Below are positions 16,818 to 25,247 of a stretch of DNA of 50,820 bases, piece by piece. Where the stretch lies: NCBI GenBank assembly GCA_018883065.1, contig VEQT01000014.1, forward strand, positions 1 to 50,820. The letters run 5' to 3'. Position 1 is the first letter of the stretch, and each line of letters begins with the position of its first letter. Under the pieces are notes generated by a model. It had not been told where the DNA came from. It did no database searches and was given only the letters and a program-made list of their open reading frames with translations. The stretch is from Flavobacterium sp. GTDB lineage: Bacteria; Bacteroidota; Bacteroidia; Flavobacteriales; Flavobacteriaceae. A program made the position numbers and the translations under genes.

Positions 16818-17819
16818 TTAAACCACAAAATACCCTGTCGATTTACCTTGTCCCTCTTTGGTGATGGCTCCTTTTAAAACTAATTCAGCCAAAGATTTCT
16901 TTACGGTTGGCAGAGCAATGTCAAGTTTCTTAGCTATGTCGCTAGACCCACATCCTGCGTGGTTTTGTATAAAAAATAAGATGCGTTTCTCTCGTTGTGA
17001 AACGGGCTGTTCTGTTCTGCTTTCTTCTAATTTAACCAGCAACTGATCCTGTATGTTTATCAAACAACTGATAAAAAAAGTTAGCCAGTCCGTAACATTT
17101 TCACCTGGTCTGTTTCGCTGCGTTTGCATGAGCACTTTGTAATACTCCGATTTTCTACTTTCAATTTCATGCTCAAAACTGACATATTGAATCCATGAAT
17201 AACCATTTTTCAATAGCAGTAAACTACCAAGCAATCTGCTTAATCTTCCATTCCCATCTTGAAATGGATGAATGCTTAAAAATTCGTAAACAAATAAAGC
17301 TGTCTTAACCAAAGGAATTGTTTCCTTGTCTGAATGATACCATTCAAACAATTGCAACATAGCATCCTGTGTTTCTAATCCTGGTTCAGCAGTTCTAAAT
17401 ACAATTTGCTTCGTACCATCAACCAAATTAGCTTCTACGGCATTACTCACTTGCTTGTAGTTTCCTCTATGCCAGGCATCTTTATCACCATGCAGCATCA
17501 ATATTTTATGTAAGTTTTTTATTTGACTTTCAGAAATACCGATGGATTCATAATTTTCAGCGATCGTATCTAAGGCTTCAAAATAACCGATTACTTCTTG
17601 CTCGTCTCTTTCTTCTAATTTTGAAATAGACAATTTTTCAATCAAAACGGCGACTTCATCATCCGTCATCTTTGAACCCTCAATCCTGGTTGAAGCCCCT
17701 ACACTTCTTACTGTAGCAATGGATTTTAATTGTTTCAAAGAAGCGCCTTCACGTTTTTCAATAGTAGCCCAAGAAGCATCAAATCTGTCTATTTTACTTA
17801 ATTCAGTCATGAGTTTCAT
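16818..17819 (-). CDS. Fic-family AMPylase with N-terminal inhibitory motif
   Basis: Predicted to transfer AMP from ATP to target-protein hydroxyls. The catalytic loop HPFQDGNGRLSRLL fits HxFx(D/E)GNGRxxR exactly. An (S/T)xxxE(G/N) inhibitory helix motif, STRIEG, lies N-terminal to the Fic core, placing it among self-inhibited class II Fic proteins. The C-terminal ~65 residues form a winged helix (SSDIAKKLDIALPTVKKSLAEL), suggesting DNA binding and autoregulation. I start at MKLMTELSK; upstream ATGs at 17858 and 17906 would translate AT-rich repeats. No separate antitoxin gene is adjacent. Confidence 0.9.
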   Translation of the reverse strand: MKLMTELSKIDRFDASWATIEKREGASLKQLKSIATVRSVGASTRIEGSKMTDDEVAVLIEKLSISKLEERDEQEVIGYFEALDTIAENYESIGISESQIKNLHKILMLHGDKDAWHRGNYKQVSNAVEANLVDGTKQIVFRTAEPGLETQDAMLQLFEWYHSDKETIPLVKTALFVYEFLSIHPFQDGNGRLSRLLGSLLLLKNGYSWIQYVSFEHEIESRKSEYYKVLMQTQRNRPGENVTDWLTFFISCLINIQDQLLVKLEESRTEQPVSQREKRILFFIQNHAGCGSSDIAKKLDIALPTVKKSLAELVLKGAITKEGQGKSTGYFVV

Positions 17820-17856
17820 GCCCAAATCAAGTTTCAATGTATGTATTAGTAAACTC

Positions 17857-17944
17857 ATAAAATATCCGTATTTATTCGCAAATATACGAAAATATATCCG
17901 ATTCAAACAAATAAAATATCCGTATTTATCCGTAAATATCCGAA
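17857..17944. repeat. Two imperfect ~34-bp direct repeats upstream of fic
   Basis: The sequence beginning ATAAAATATCCGTATTTAT occurs at 17857 and again at 17911, each continued by a related block (YCGYAAATATMCGAA) with internal inverted symmetry around CGTATTTAT and AAATACG-like halves. The two copies start 54 bp apart and cover the fic promoter region. They look like operators, possibly for the winged helix of the Fic protein itself. Confidence 0.6.
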
Positions 17945-18188
17945 TACAGGTACGTATTTTTTTAGCTTCTCACTAAAAAAGAATTACTCACATTTATTCA
18001 AATTAAGCAGATGAGCGTTTGAGTATTTTCAAAAATCATCAATTCAAAATCTCAACGCTGCAATTTTTCACCCTAGCAAATCGATAAAAAAACACGCTCC
18101 CATTACAAAAAATATTTTCAATCACTCATTCGCTGCAAAGCATTGATTTCACTCAGTTTTTTAGGGCAATTTTTAAAATCATATCTCT

Positions 18189-18233
18189 AGGGCAATAGGG
18201 CAATTCATATATATATGATTGCCCTATTGCCCT
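18189..18233. repeat. 45-bp near-perfect palindrome with GGGCAAT iterations
   Basis: In the gene-free gap 17945-18334, AGGGCAATAGGGCAAT (18189-18204) is the exact complement of 18218-18233, with the self-complementary core CATATATATATG between. The arm itself is a doubled AGGGCAAT, and a further GGGCAAT occurs around 18164. The structure precedes a regulator and a primase-helicase gene, so an origin of replication, an operator, or a cruciform nick site are all possible. The rest of the gap is AT-rich with no gene. Confidence 0.7.
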
Positions 18234-18302
18234 GGGTGATTTTGGATAGAAAACATATAACAAAATAGATTGTTGTTGACCCTATTTGACAATATAAAAA
18301 AA

Positions 18303-18310
18303 TACATTTG
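18303..18310 (+). promoter_or_regulatory. Candidate -7 box of the rteC-like gene
   Basis: TACATTTG fits TAnnTTTG and lies 24 bp upstream of the start at 18335. Several TTG and TTTG trinucleotides occur 14-30 bp further upstream, one or another of which could act as -33. Confidence 0.5.
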
Positions 18311-18334
18311 TTTATTTAACGTAAAAAATTTTTA

Positions 18335-19175
18335 ATGAGAGAAACCCTGACACCAATTATCAATGAGCTGGCCTCACGTAGAGTGGAATGGTCGCCAAAG
18401 CAAAGAGTGAAAATAAATCTCTTTGAAGAAGAACTTGAACCAGGTATTCGTATCAATACCTTTGGCTCTATTAACCAATACAGGCTCTACCTGGCTAAAA
18501 TTTATGATGAAGCAAAGGTTGTTATTGAATTGGAAATTTCGCAGTCTATTGCACCTTTGAATGCAATGGGATTGCTGGAAGATTATTTGATTCTTATAAA
18601 AGAAAATCAAATTACCTACCTGCCTGATAATTTTGACTTCATACTTTTTTCGGTCGAATTTAAAACTGCTCCCCAGTTCAAAGACGCGGCAAATGATGCC
18701 ATAAAAAAAACTTCAATATTTTGTAGAAGCACAAAAAGAGCTCCTTTCCAAGCTTGATTTGTTTATCCGTGCAAAAATTAGAATTGCCCGACAAAACAAT
18801 CAACCAAGGGCAGATTTTACCCATCAACTTCAGGCTGAAATCAACCAAATCAAACCCCAACAAACCTCTTTGTTTGTTGAACAAAACAGACCAATTCCAA
18901 AACTTCACTGGAACAATTCCGACACTGCTTTGCTCGAATTAATGATTGCTTTGCAACGTTCAGGAGCCATTGTTGCTGAAGAAGGCAAGCTAAGTCAACG
19001 ACAAATATTGCAGATTGCAGAATGGCTGTTTAATCGACCCATTAAAGCCCCTAGCACCAAACTTAATCAAGCCCGAGAACGCAAAAAAGACAATGCTGTT
19101 TTCCTTGAAAACCTAAAAGGACATTTTCAAGCCTATTCTCAAGAGCTGGATGAAAAACAGCGGAAACGCAGGTGA
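18335..19175 (+). pseudogene. RteC-like regulator, interrupted by a one-base frameshift
   Basis: RteC proteins are helical regulators of Bacteroidota conjugative or mobilisable elements. The first frame (18335-18757) runs well until DAIKK and then into a short unrelated tail. The next frame contains FVEAQKELLSKLDLFIRAKIRIA and continues to 19175. A run of eight A (18703-18710) is the likely break: with seven A the two parts join as DAIKKLQYFVEAQKELL into about 280 residues. It may be a real mutation, a sequencing error or a slippage site. Assignment to RteC is by overall resemblance and context. It is followed by an HTH gene and a primase, as in other Bacteroidota elements. Confidence 0.65.
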
Positions 19176-19186
19176 CATTTATTTCA

Positions 19187-19208
19187 CTTAGGTTAAGCTT
19201 AACCTAAG
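19187..19208. promoter_or_regulatory. 22-bp perfect palindrome between rteC-like and HTH genes
   Basis: The sequence is perfectly self-complementary around AAGCTT, with arms CTTAGGTTAAG and CTTAACCTAAG, followed by CCTTTT. It begins 11 bp after the rteC-like stop and ends 54 bp before the HTH start. It may be an operator for the HTH protein or a weak terminator. Confidence 0.6.
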
Positions 19209-19262
19209 CCTTTTCCATTTTTTGGCTGATTATTCTTGCACTCGAATTTAAAAAATGTTTGC

Positions 19263-19562
19263 ATGGAAACAATCACACTATCCAGCGATGTGTATCAACA
19301 ACTCATCGTTACACTAAGAGAGCTGCAAGATAAAGTAGCGGAACTAAGCGACCGAAAGAAATTTCTAGCTAAAGAATATGTTGACAGTTGGGAAGCCTGT
19401 CGAATTTTAAAAATAAGTCGGAGAACGCTCGAGCGACATCGAGACGATCACAAAATCCCTTGTTTCAAAATGAAACGAAGGGTGTTCTACCGACTTATGG
19501 ATTTGGAGCATTACCTGTTCCAACAAACCGACCAATTTAAAATCGATTTACTTCATCAATAA
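19263..19562 (+). CDS. Excisionase-type HTH DNA-binding protein
   Basis: A 99-aa protein with a MerR/excisionase-like winged helix: SWEACRILKISRRTLERHRDDHKIPCFKMKRRV followed by YRLMDLEHYL is the usual layout of Bacteroidota element-borne HTH_17 proteins. An N-terminal helix (13-35) probably dimerises. I take the ATG at 19263 (METITLSS) over an ATG nine codons upstream. It may direct excision or regulate the primase gene 14 bp downstream. Confidence 0.85.
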   Translation: METITLSSDVYQQLIVTLRELQDKVAELSDRKKFLAKEYVDSWEACRILKISRRTLERHRDDHKIPCFKMKRRVFYRLMDLEHYLFQQTDQFKIDLLHQ

Positions 19563-19576
19563 ACCCAATTATCAAC

Positions 19577-21649
19577 ATGTCATTAACGAAAGAAAACATA
19601 CTCAAAGAAACAACAGCTGGCCTAGATATTTTTAAATATTTTATCAGAGGCAAATGGAGAGTTGGAAAGCCTTTCCTGAATCCGTTTTACAATGACACCA
19701 AGGCATCTTGCTACGTGTATTTTGATAACGGCACTAAAACGTATAAGGTTAAAGATTTTGGCAATGTCGACTTTGCAGGAGATTGTTTTTACTTCGTTGG
19801 AAAAATATTCAATAAAGATTGCAGCAACCGTGAAGATTTTATCGACATTCTTGAAATCATAGACCGTGAATTACACCTGGATTTACAAGACCGAAACGAC
19901 CGCATTCGGGAACTAAAAAAAGACCTGGGCAATAAAATTAAATATGCCAGCGAGCTAGAACCAGCCATTCCAGCAGAGCACGTGGCTACAACTTTTATAC
20001 CCCCTATTACTCAACCCATGACCGATGCTGAATTGCAATTTTGGCAAAGCTATGGCATTGATAAAAATGTGTTGCAGCTATTCGGTGTAGTGAGTATCAA
20101 TAGTTTTGAAGGAACCAACAAAGAAGGTAAAGCGTACAAGCTATTGTCAACTGAAACGGAGCCCATTTTTGCTTATCCTGGAAAACGATTTATAAAACTG
20201 TACCGACCAAAATCGAATTACCGTTTTTTGTATGCTGGTGAAATGGTGGACGGTTATGTTTTTGGATTGGAACAACTGCCTACACGAGGCGATATTTTAT
20301 TTATTACTGGTGGCGAAAAAGATGTAATGAGCCTTGCTGCACGTGGCTTTAATGCGATATGCTTCAACAGTGAAACAGCTACCATACCTAAAAATATCAT
20401 TCGCAGGTTGAGCTTTCGTTTTAAGCATATTACACTACTTTACGACTGTGATAAAACGGGCAAAGAATCTTCCGAAAAACACAGCAAGGCACTCAAAGAT
20501 TGCGATGTAAAATGCCTAACGCTTCCGCTTAAAGGAACCAAAACAGAAAAGGATATTTCAGATTTTTTTAAGCTCGGTTATACCAAAGAACAATTGATGA
20601 AATTGTTCTGCAACATGCTTGATAAAATTTATGAAGAAACCATGGCGATATTAAAATCCTGCGAAATTGATTTTAATAATCCACCAATTAAGCCCGAACC
20701 ACTTATTACCATTAATGAAGTGACCATAGGCTCTCCAGGAAATTTGCTTTGCATTACAGGTAGTGAAGGAAGCGGAAAAACAAACTACCTGGGCGGTTTA
20801 ATATCAGGCGTAATTCGTAAAGACGGTGATGTGATTGATACCTTGGGAACGGAAATAAAAAACAACAGAACAGGCAATGCCGTGTTGGTGTATGATACCG
20901 AACAATCCGAAGACCAGCTCTTTAAAAACCTCACGTTTATTTTGAAAAGAGCCAATTTAGATTATCCTCCTAAATGGTTTAAAGCCTATTGCCTGGTTGG
21001 TATGTCGCGTAAAGAACGGATGCAGGTTATTTTTCAAAGTATGGATCGGTTTTATTACGAATACAGCGGCATACACATGGTAGTGATTGACGGTATTGCC
21101 GATTTAATTGCTGGTGTAAACGATGAAACACAATCGGTGGAATTAGTAGAAGAACTTTTTAGGCTTGCAGGTATTTACAAAACCTGTATTGTAAGTGTTT
21201 TGCACCTTAGTCCCAGTGGAATGAAGCTAAGAGGTCATTTGGGTTCAGAGATACAACGTAAAGCTGCTGGCATACTTTCCATTGAAAAGGAAGACAATAC
21301 CAATACCAGCGTAGTAAAAGCCTTAAAAGTAAGAGACGGCAGCCCACTTGATGTGCCGTTAATACAATTTGGCTGGAATAAAGAATTGAACAGACACGTT
21401 TTTTTAGGTGAAAAAAGTAAAGCCGATAGCGAAGCTCGAAAAATGGAAGACCTGGCAAGTACGGCACGTGATATTTTTAGCTCCAAACAATCTTACAGCT
21501 ACCAGGATTTAATAAAAGCCATCATGGATTTACTGTATGTAAAAGAACGCATGGCCAAAAACTACATTAAATACATGAAAGACCTTAACATCATTGAAAA
21601 AGGTGCAGGAACTCACGGTGAATTTACCCTAGTACAGCTTCCTTTTTAA
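19577..21649 (+). CDS. Toprim primase / RecA-like helicase replication protein
   Basis: A 690-aa bifunctional replication protein. The N-terminus (1-110) resembles a DnaG-type primase entry domain but without zinc Cys ligands (NPFYNDTKASCYVYFDNGTK). A Toprim domain follows (about 240-310: LFITGGEKDVMSLA, TLLYDCDKTGKE). The C-terminal RecA-like ATPase has Walker A TGSEGSGKT (about residue 400) and Walker B-like HMVVIDGIADLIAG (about 497), then a winged-helix tail. It probably primes and unwinds the mobile element during autonomous replication. It forms a module with the rteC-like and HTH genes, and a terminator follows. Confidence 0.9.
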   Translation: MSLTKENILKETTAGLDIFKYFIRGKWRVGKPFLNPFYNDTKASCYVYFDNGTKTYKVKDFGNVDFAGDCFYFVGKIFNKDCSNREDFIDILEIIDRELHLDLQDRNDRIRELKKDLGNKIKYASELEPAIPAEHVATTFIPPITQPMTDAELQFWQSYGIDKNVLQLFGVVSINSFEGTNKEGKAYKLLSTETEPIFAYPGKRFIKLYRPKSNYRFLYAGEMVDGYVFGLEQLPTRGDILFITGGEKDVMSLAARGFNAICFNSETATIPKNIIRRLSFRFKHITLLYDCDKTGKESSEKHSKALKDCDVKCLTLPLKGTKTEKDISDFFKLGYTKEQLMKLFCNMLDKIYEETMAILKSCEIDFNNPPIKPEPLITINEVTIGSPGNLLCITGSEGSGKTNYLGGLISGVIRKDGDVIDTLGTEIKNNRTGNAVLVYDTEQSEDQLFKNLTFILKRANLDYPPKWFKAYCLVGMSRKERMQVIFQSMDRFYYEYSGIHMVVIDGIADLIAGVNDETQSVELVEELFRLAGIYKTCIVSVLHLSPSGMKLRGHLGSEIQRKAAGILSIEKEDNTNTSVVKALKVRDGSPLDVPLIQFGWNKELNRHVFLGEKSKADSEARKMEDLASTARDIFSSKQSYSYQDLIKAIMDLLYVKERMAKNYIKYMKDLNIIEKGAGTHGEFTLVQLPF

Positions 21650-21705
21650 CAATATTTCTGTGGTTCTCCACGAAATTGCCAGTTTCGTCCCCCCGTTTTC
21701 TGGTA

Positions 21706-21740
21706 AAAGTCCTGCGGTTTTCCGTGGGACTTTATTTTTT
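21706..21740 (+). terminator. Terminator after the primase-helicase gene
   Basis: AAAGTCC (21706-21712) pairs with GGACTTT (21727-21733) and an inner CGG-TTTT-CCG extends the stem; a T-rich tract follows. It separates the replication module from the restriction locus. Confidence 0.8.
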
Positions 21741-21827
21741 ACCATGGCATTACTTGATATTTCTTAGTTTGACCTCAAATGGCAGAATATTTTTATAATA
21801 TAGTGATGAGTAACCATATTTATTACC

Positions 21828-21835
21828 TATTTTTG
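21828..21835 (+). promoter_or_regulatory. Candidate -7 box of the XRE regulator
   Basis: TATTTTTG fits TAnnTTTG, 31 bp before the start at 21867. No convincing -33 TTG was found at the usual spacing. Confidence 0.4.
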
Positions 21836-21866
21836 ACCAAATAAGTACAAGTAAATATTATACAAA

Positions 21867-22160
21867 ATGCTTGGAGTAAAATTGAAAGAGTTAAGAGAAA
21901 CAAATGGAATGGTTCAACGCCAAATTGCTGCTCTTTTAGAGGTAGATACTGCTTTTATTAGCAAAGTCGAAAAAGAAGAAAAGCAAATTAGTAAAAATCA
22001 CATTGGTCGACTTGCGAAATTATTTAAGGTGTCTGAAAGTGAATTGAATTCATTTTGGGTTGCCGATAAAATTTTAGCACTCATTGAAGATGAAAAGAAA
22101 GAAAATATTGAACGCATTTTGGAAATAGTTTTCGTGTCAAAAAAAATCAAAATAAAATAA
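21867..22160 (+). CDS. XRE-family regulator of the type I R-M locus
   Basis: A 97-aa helix-turn-helix protein: VKLKELRETNGMVQRQIAALLEV, then DTAFISKVEKEEKQISKNHIGRLAKLF, is a classic XRE HTH. The C-terminal helices may dimerise. Its position 56 bp upstream of hsdM suggests a controller-type regulator that times methylase and nuclease production after transfer. This role is inferred. Confidence 0.85.
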   Translation: MLGVKLKELRETNGMVQRQIAALLEVDTAFISKVEKEEKQISKNHIGRLAKLFKVSESELNSFWVADKILALIEDEKKENIERILEIVFVSKKIKIK

Positions 22161-22216
22161 TTACAAACATGTCTGAAGTTCAAAATCGACAGGTACATAA
22201 TAAATTAAAATAAAGG

Positions 22217-23767
22217 ATGACTAACATAGCACAACAACAGCAAGAATTACGAGCTAAAATATGGAGAATTGCCAACGATGTTCGTGGCTCAGTTGATGGA
22301 TGGGACTTTAAACAGTTTGTCTTAGGAACACTTTTCTATCGCTTCATTAGTGAAAACTTTACCAATTACATTGAAGGTGGTGATCATAGTGTTAACTATG
22401 CAAAATATCCTGATGACAAAATCACACCAGAAATAAAAGACGATGCGATTAAAACGAAAGGTTATTTCATTTATCCCAGTCAACTATTCGTGAATGTTTC
22501 TAAATCAGCTAATACTAATCCAAATCTCAACACTGATTTAAAAGCGATTTTTGACGCCATTGAAAGTTCTGCAAACGGCTATCCATCTGAACCCGATATA
22601 AAAGGTTTGTTTGCGGATTTTGATACCACAAGCACCCGTTTAGGTAATTCAGTGCCTGATAAAAATATGCGCTTGGCTGCTGTGTTGAAAGGAGTAGAAG
22701 AACTGAATTTTGGAAATTTTGAAGAGAATCAAATTGATCTTTTTGGTGATGCCTATGAGTTTTTGATTTCCAATTATGCAGCAAACGCGGGAAAATCGGG
22801 AGGTGAGTTTTTTACACCACAACACGTATCCAAACTCATTGCCCAATTGGCAATGCATAAACAAGAAAAAGTAAACAAAATTTACGACCCTGCCGCAGGA
22901 TCGGGCTCTTTATTATTGCAAGCCAAAAAGCATTTTGATAATCATATTATTGAAGAAGGTTTTTACGGACAGGAAGTGAACCACACCACGTATAACCTTG
23001 CTCGTATGAATATGTTTTTGCACAACATTAACTACGATAAGTTTTACATGGCCCTTGGCGATACCCTTCGGAACCCACACTTTGGTGATGAAAAGCCGTT
23101 TGATGCCATTGTATCTAATCCTCCTTATTCTATTAACTGGATAGGCGATGGCGACCCAACGCTTATTAATGATGATCGTTTTGCTCCAGCGGGTGTTTTA
23201 GCTCCTAAATCAAAAGCAGATTTCGCCTTTGTATTACATTGTTTAAGTTATCTATCTAGCAAAGGGAGAGCAGCTTTGGTTTGCTTTCCTGGTATCTTTT
23301 ACCGTGGTGGTGCTGAACAGAAAATTAGGAAGTATTTAGTAGACAATAATTATGTAGAGACAATAATCTCTGTTGCTCCAAATTTATTTTACGGTACTTC
23401 CATCGCTGTTACGCTTTTGGTACTATCAAAACATAAAACCGAAAATAAAACCCAATTTATTGATGCAAGTGGTGAAAATTTCTTTCGAAAAGTAACCAAC
23501 AATAATTTGCTTGAAGACAAACACATTGAGCAAATTATGGAAATATTTGATAGCAAAGACGATGTGGAATATGTAGCAGTATCGATCGACAACACCAAAA
23601 TTGCCGAAAACGATTATAACCTCTCTGTAAGTAGCTATGTGCAAGCCAAAGACAATCGTGAAACGGTTGATATAGCGACCTTAAACACGGAAATTACTAA
23701 AACCGTAGAAAGGATAAATACACTGCGTGCCGATATTGATAAAATCATAAACGAAATTGAAGCATGA
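22217..23767 (+). CDS. hsdM: Type I restriction-modification methyltransferase HsdM
   Basis: N6-adenine methyltransferase subunit, 516 aa. The SAM-binding motif I reads [12 protein letters not shown] (from residue 224) and the catalytic motif IV is NPPYSINW (from residue 301). The N-terminal ~170 residues are the helical HsdM_N domain. Its sequence and length match the EcoR124I (type IC) lineage. It works with HsdS to methylate the recognition site and with HsdR to restrict. The stop overlaps the following rhuM remnant start. Confidence 0.96.
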   Translation: MTNIAQQQQELRAKIWRIANDVRGSVDGWDFKQFVLGTLFYRFISENFTNYIEGGDHSVNYAKYPDDKITPEIKDDAIKTKGYFIYPSQLFVNVSKSANTNPNLNTDLKAIFDAIESSANGYPSEPDIKGLFADFDTTSTRLGNSVPDKNMRLAAVLKGVEELNFGNFEENQIDLFGDAYEFLISNYAANAGKSGGEFFTPQHVSKLIAQLAMHKQEKVNKIYDPAAGSGSLLLQAKKHFDNHIIEEGFYGQEVNHTTYNLARMNMFLHNINYDKFYMALGDTLRNPHFGDEKPFDAIVSNPPYSINWIGDGDPTLINDDRFAPAGVLAPKSKADFAFVLHCLSYLSSKGRAALVCFPGIFYRGGAEQKIRKYLVDNNYVETIISVAPNLFYGTSIAVTLLVLSKHKTENKTQFIDASGENFFRKVTNNNLLEDKHIEQIMEIFDSKDDVEYVAVSIDNTKIAENDYNLSVSSYVQAKDNRETVDIATLNTEITKTVERINTLRADIDKIINEIEA

Positions 23768-24066
23768 GCGATATAATTTTATACACTACCGATGATGGAC
23801 TAACTAAAATTAATGTCCAACTTGAAGATGAAACTGTTTGGCTTACACAAGAGCAAATGGCAAATCTGTTTGGTAAAGCGAGAAGCACTATTACCGAGCA
23901 TATTTCCAACATTTTTGCCGAGGGCGAATTGATCGAAAAAGTGGTGTGTCGGAATATCCCACTAACCACTCAACACGGTGCAATTGAGGGCAAAACACAG
24001 GAAAAAGAGTATTTAAAAACCATTGCCACCCTGGAGAAAAAGGCAAAAAAAGGAAGGAAAAAATGA
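23764..24066 (+). pseudogene. RhuM-family protein with internal deletion
   Basis: The first ~80 residues (VWLTQEQMANLFGKARSTITEHISNIFAEGEL) match the N-terminus of RhuM-type proteins commonly inserted between hsdM and hsdS. Those proteins are about 330 aa. Here the usual middle, including the TVKYYNLD-type segment, is gone, and the frame jumps after EGKTQ to a C-terminus-like tail, EKEYLKTIATLEKK. The reading frame and the 4-bp overlaps with hsdM and hsdS are preserved, so translation coupling is kept while the protein is reduced to 100 aa. It may be nonfunctional or a minimal DNA-binding remnant. Confidence 0.75.
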
Positions 24067-25247
24067 ATCATTTAGAAAAATTATTAGATGGTGTTGAGGT
24101 TGAATGGAAGACTTTGGGGGATGTTGCTGAATTAAAAAGAGGAACCTCAATTACCAAAAAAACTTCAATTGAAGGTGAATTCCCTGTAATATCAGGTGGA
24201 CAACAACCTGCTTATTTTGTAGACCAATTCAATCGGAGCGGTGAAACAATAACCGTTGCTGGCTCTGGAGCTTACGCTGGTTTTGTAATGTATTGGAATG
24301 AACCAATTTTTGTAAGCGACGCCTTTTCTATTAAAGCTGATGAATCAAAAGTTTTACCACGCTACATATTTCATTTTTTACTAAATATTCAGGATAAAAT
24401 CCATGATTTACAATCAGGCGGAGGAGTACCTCATGTTTATGCAAAAGATGTTGCGCGCTTCCAAATTCCGATCCCACCATTAGAAGTTCAAAAAGAAATT
24501 GTACGTATTCTAGATATGTTTACGGAGCTTACAGCGGAGCTTACAGCGGAGCTTACAGCGGAGCTTACAGCTCGTAAACAGCAGTATGAGTATTATCGCA
24601 ATAAGCTATTGAATTTCAATGAATTAAATGGGTGGGGGTATAAATACTTGACTATGAGCGAATTAGGTATTTTAATTAGAGGTAACGGATTACCGAAATC
24701 GGATTTTACAGAATGTGGAGTTCCTGCAATTCACTATGGGCAAATTTATACTTACTATGGTACTTCCACTAAACACACTTTATCGTTTGTATCTGTAGAA
24801 ACAGCAAAAAAATTACGGAAAGTAAATTACGGTGATGTAGTGATAACTAATACGAGTGAGAATATTGAGGATGTAGGCAAAGCTGTTGTATATCTTGGAG
24901 AAGAAGAAGCGGTAACAGGTGGTCACGCCACTATATTCAAACCGTCAAAAGCTATTACAGGTAAATTCTTTACTTATTTCACACAAACAGAACATTTCGC
25001 TATTCAAAAAAGAAAATATGCAAAAGGCACAAAGGTTATAGATGTTTCAGCAAATGATATGGCTAAAATATTAATTCCAGTTCCTTCACCTGAAGAACAA
25101 GCTCGCATTGTTTCCATCCTTGATAAATTTGACATACTCACTACTTCAATAAGCGAAGGTCTTCCAAAAGAGATTGAGTTGAGAAAAAAGCAGTATGAAC
25201 ATTATCGTGATTTACTATTAACCTTTCCTCACAAAGAAACCGCATGA
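24063..25247 (+). CDS. hsdS: Type I restriction-modification specificity subunit HsdS
   Basis: A 394-aa DNA-recognition subunit with two target recognition domains (about 10-150 and 200-355), separated and followed by coiled-coil spacers ending in [13 protein letters not shown] and [13 protein letters not shown]. These two related motifs show the usual circular symmetry. The first spacer contains repeated TAEL units encoded by four exact 12-bp repeats, as in EcoR124I. The ATGA overlaps at both ends couple it to the rhuM remnant and hsdR. Recognition specificity cannot be read from sequence alone. Confidence 0.95.
   Translation: MNHLEKLLDGVEVEWKTLGDVAELKRGTSITKKTSIEGEFPVISGGQQPAYFVDQFNRSGETITVAGSGAYAGFVMYWNEPIFVSDAFSIKADESKVLPRYIFHFLLNIQDKIHDLQSGGGVPHVYAKDVARFQIPIPPLEVQKEIVRILDMFTELTAELTAELTAELTARKQQYEYYRNKLLNFNELNGWGYKYLTMSELGILIRGNGLPKSDFTECGVPAIHYGQIYTYYGTSTKHTLSFVSVETAKKLRKVNYGDVVITNTSENIEDVGKAVVYLGEEEAVTGGHATIFKPSKAITGKFFTYFTQTEHFAIQKRKYAKGTKVIDVSANDMAKILIPVPSPEEQARIVSILDKFDILTTSISEGLPKEIELRKKQYEHYRDLLLTFPHKETA
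24524..24571 (+). repeat. Four 12-bp repeats in the hsdS central spacer
   Basis: Four exact tandem copies of GGAGCTTACAGC encode ELTA repeats between the two recognition domains. In EcoR124I and its variant, two versus three TAEL units set a 6- or 7-bp gap between the half-sites; the array here is a homologous, longer ruler. Unit gain or loss by slippage keeps the frame and would change specificity. Confidence 0.95.

Noticed and set aside
17820..17906. Longer Fic N-terminus from the ATG at 17906
   Set aside because: The added residues are encoded by the AT-rich operator-like repeats and do not resemble Fic N-termini.
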